The position numbers and the translations under genes are program-made. Of a stretch of DNA of 64,000 bases, positions 63,792 through 64,000 are shown piece by piece (position 1 is the first letter of the stretch; each line of letters opens with the position of its first letter). This DNA comes from Lachnospiraceae bacterium (lineage in GTDB: Bacteria; Bacillota; Clostridia; Lachnospirales; Lachnospiraceae). The notes below the pieces were generated by a model, which worked only from the letters and a program-made list of their open reading frames with translations, did no database searches and was not told the DNA's origin. The stretch is from contig CABJBM010000011.1 in assembly GCA_902363835.1 (NCBI GenBank), positions 62,001 to 126,000 on the forward strand, given 5' to 3'.

Positions 63792-64000
63792 TTATGCCTG
63801 CTGTCTTGATACATAGATGGCATTTTTCTTGTTTTTCAGCACAAACGCATCAAAGTATATACGACCTTCCACAAGCCAACCGTTAATTCCCTGTGGGTTC
63901 TCATGCTGTTTATAGTCTGCCAGCTTAATAGGGGCGGTCATAGCCATTGGGTGAGTAATCAGGTAATTTACACCACTTGCAAAATAATCGGTAGGAGCTA
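63792..64000 (-). CDS. Phage capsid-like protein, C-terminal part
   Basis: The last 69 codons of a gene that begins off the right edge (visible end LADYKQHENPQGINGWLVEG ... NAIYVSRQQA). NYLITHPMAMTAPIKLADYK and VEGRIYFDAFVLKNKKNAIYV match the C-terminal strands of phage major capsid-type proteins. The position just before a gp10-like gene fits a head module, though usually several genes intervene. Family call is moderate. Confidence 0.6.
   Translation of the reverse strand, partial: APTDYFASGVNYLITHPMAMTAPIKLADYKQHENPQGINGWLVEGRIYFDAFVLKNKKNAIYVSRQQA

Overview
The window looks like a chromosomal stretch of a spore-forming, moderately AT-rich anaerobic Firmicute, most likely a Lachnospiraceae / Clostridium cluster XIVa member (Lacrimispora- or Enterocloster-like). 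The support is the dipicolinate synthase pair dpaAB next to a dapA, the rpsF-ssb-rpsR operon with a DUF951 gene, an HPr-like protein of the Lachnospiraceae type, and many purine-rich GGAGG ribosome binding sites. The species call is inference. No rRNA, tRNA or CRISPR array was recognised.

Layout. 1-6.5 kb: the 5' end of a tryptophanase/tyrosine phenol-lyase-type gene coupled to an AGCS amino-acid symporter under a consensus promoter with a likely GntR operator; the divergent GntR gene; an SSS symporter; and an AgrA/AgrC-type two-component pair. 6.5-10 kb: a MetNIQ-type ABC importer whose fourth gene is a DUF169 protein. 10-17 kb: a GlsB-like membrane protein, an OmpR-type two-component operon with two extracytoplasmic accessory proteins, small acetyltransferase genes (one truncated, one an MmcQ/YjbR-GNAT fusion), a decayed FeoB fragment and an Rrf2 regulator.

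17.4-30.7 kb is the most coherent system. A minus-strand operon (nucleoside hydrolase, MATE transporter, BMP lipoprotein, ABC ATPase, two permeases, second nucleoside hydrolase, ribokinase, DeoD phosphorylase) faces a plus-strand pair: a LacI-type repressor fused to a PfkB sugar kinase, overlapping an M20 amidohydrolase. Consensus promoters lie on both strands between them, with a candidate LacI-type operator. The reading is nucleoside import, cleavage, ribose phosphorylation, and possibly export of the base by the MATE protein, under a regulator that carries its own ribokinase-like domain.

30.7-45.2 kb: a beta-glucoside PTS/GH1 operon with an RpiR regulator; a heterodimeric ABC exporter with a textbook MerR-type 19-bp-spacer promoter and its divergent MerR gene; a Crp/Fnr regulator; a chemoreceptor whose leader holds a frameshifted LysM remnant; a peptide deformylase paralogue; GNAT enzymes; and a NADAR protein. 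45.8-50.9 kb is housekeeping (S6-SSB-S18 with a foldable leader, DUF951, aldo/keto reductase, a GNAT/DUF2156/zinc-ribbon cluster). 50.9-57 kb: an AraC regulator, an HPr-like protein without the active-site His region, a second chemoreceptor, and dapA divergent from dpaAB. 57-62.5 kb: an AraC regulator fused to a GH39-like domain that lacks both catalytic glutamates, followed by DUF5058, a second membrane protein and an AbgB-like amidohydrolase. 62.5-64 kb is a mosaic border: gene fragments, IS21-like terminal repeats and the start of a prophage structural module (HK97 gp10-like protein and the tail of a capsid-like gene) on the minus strand.
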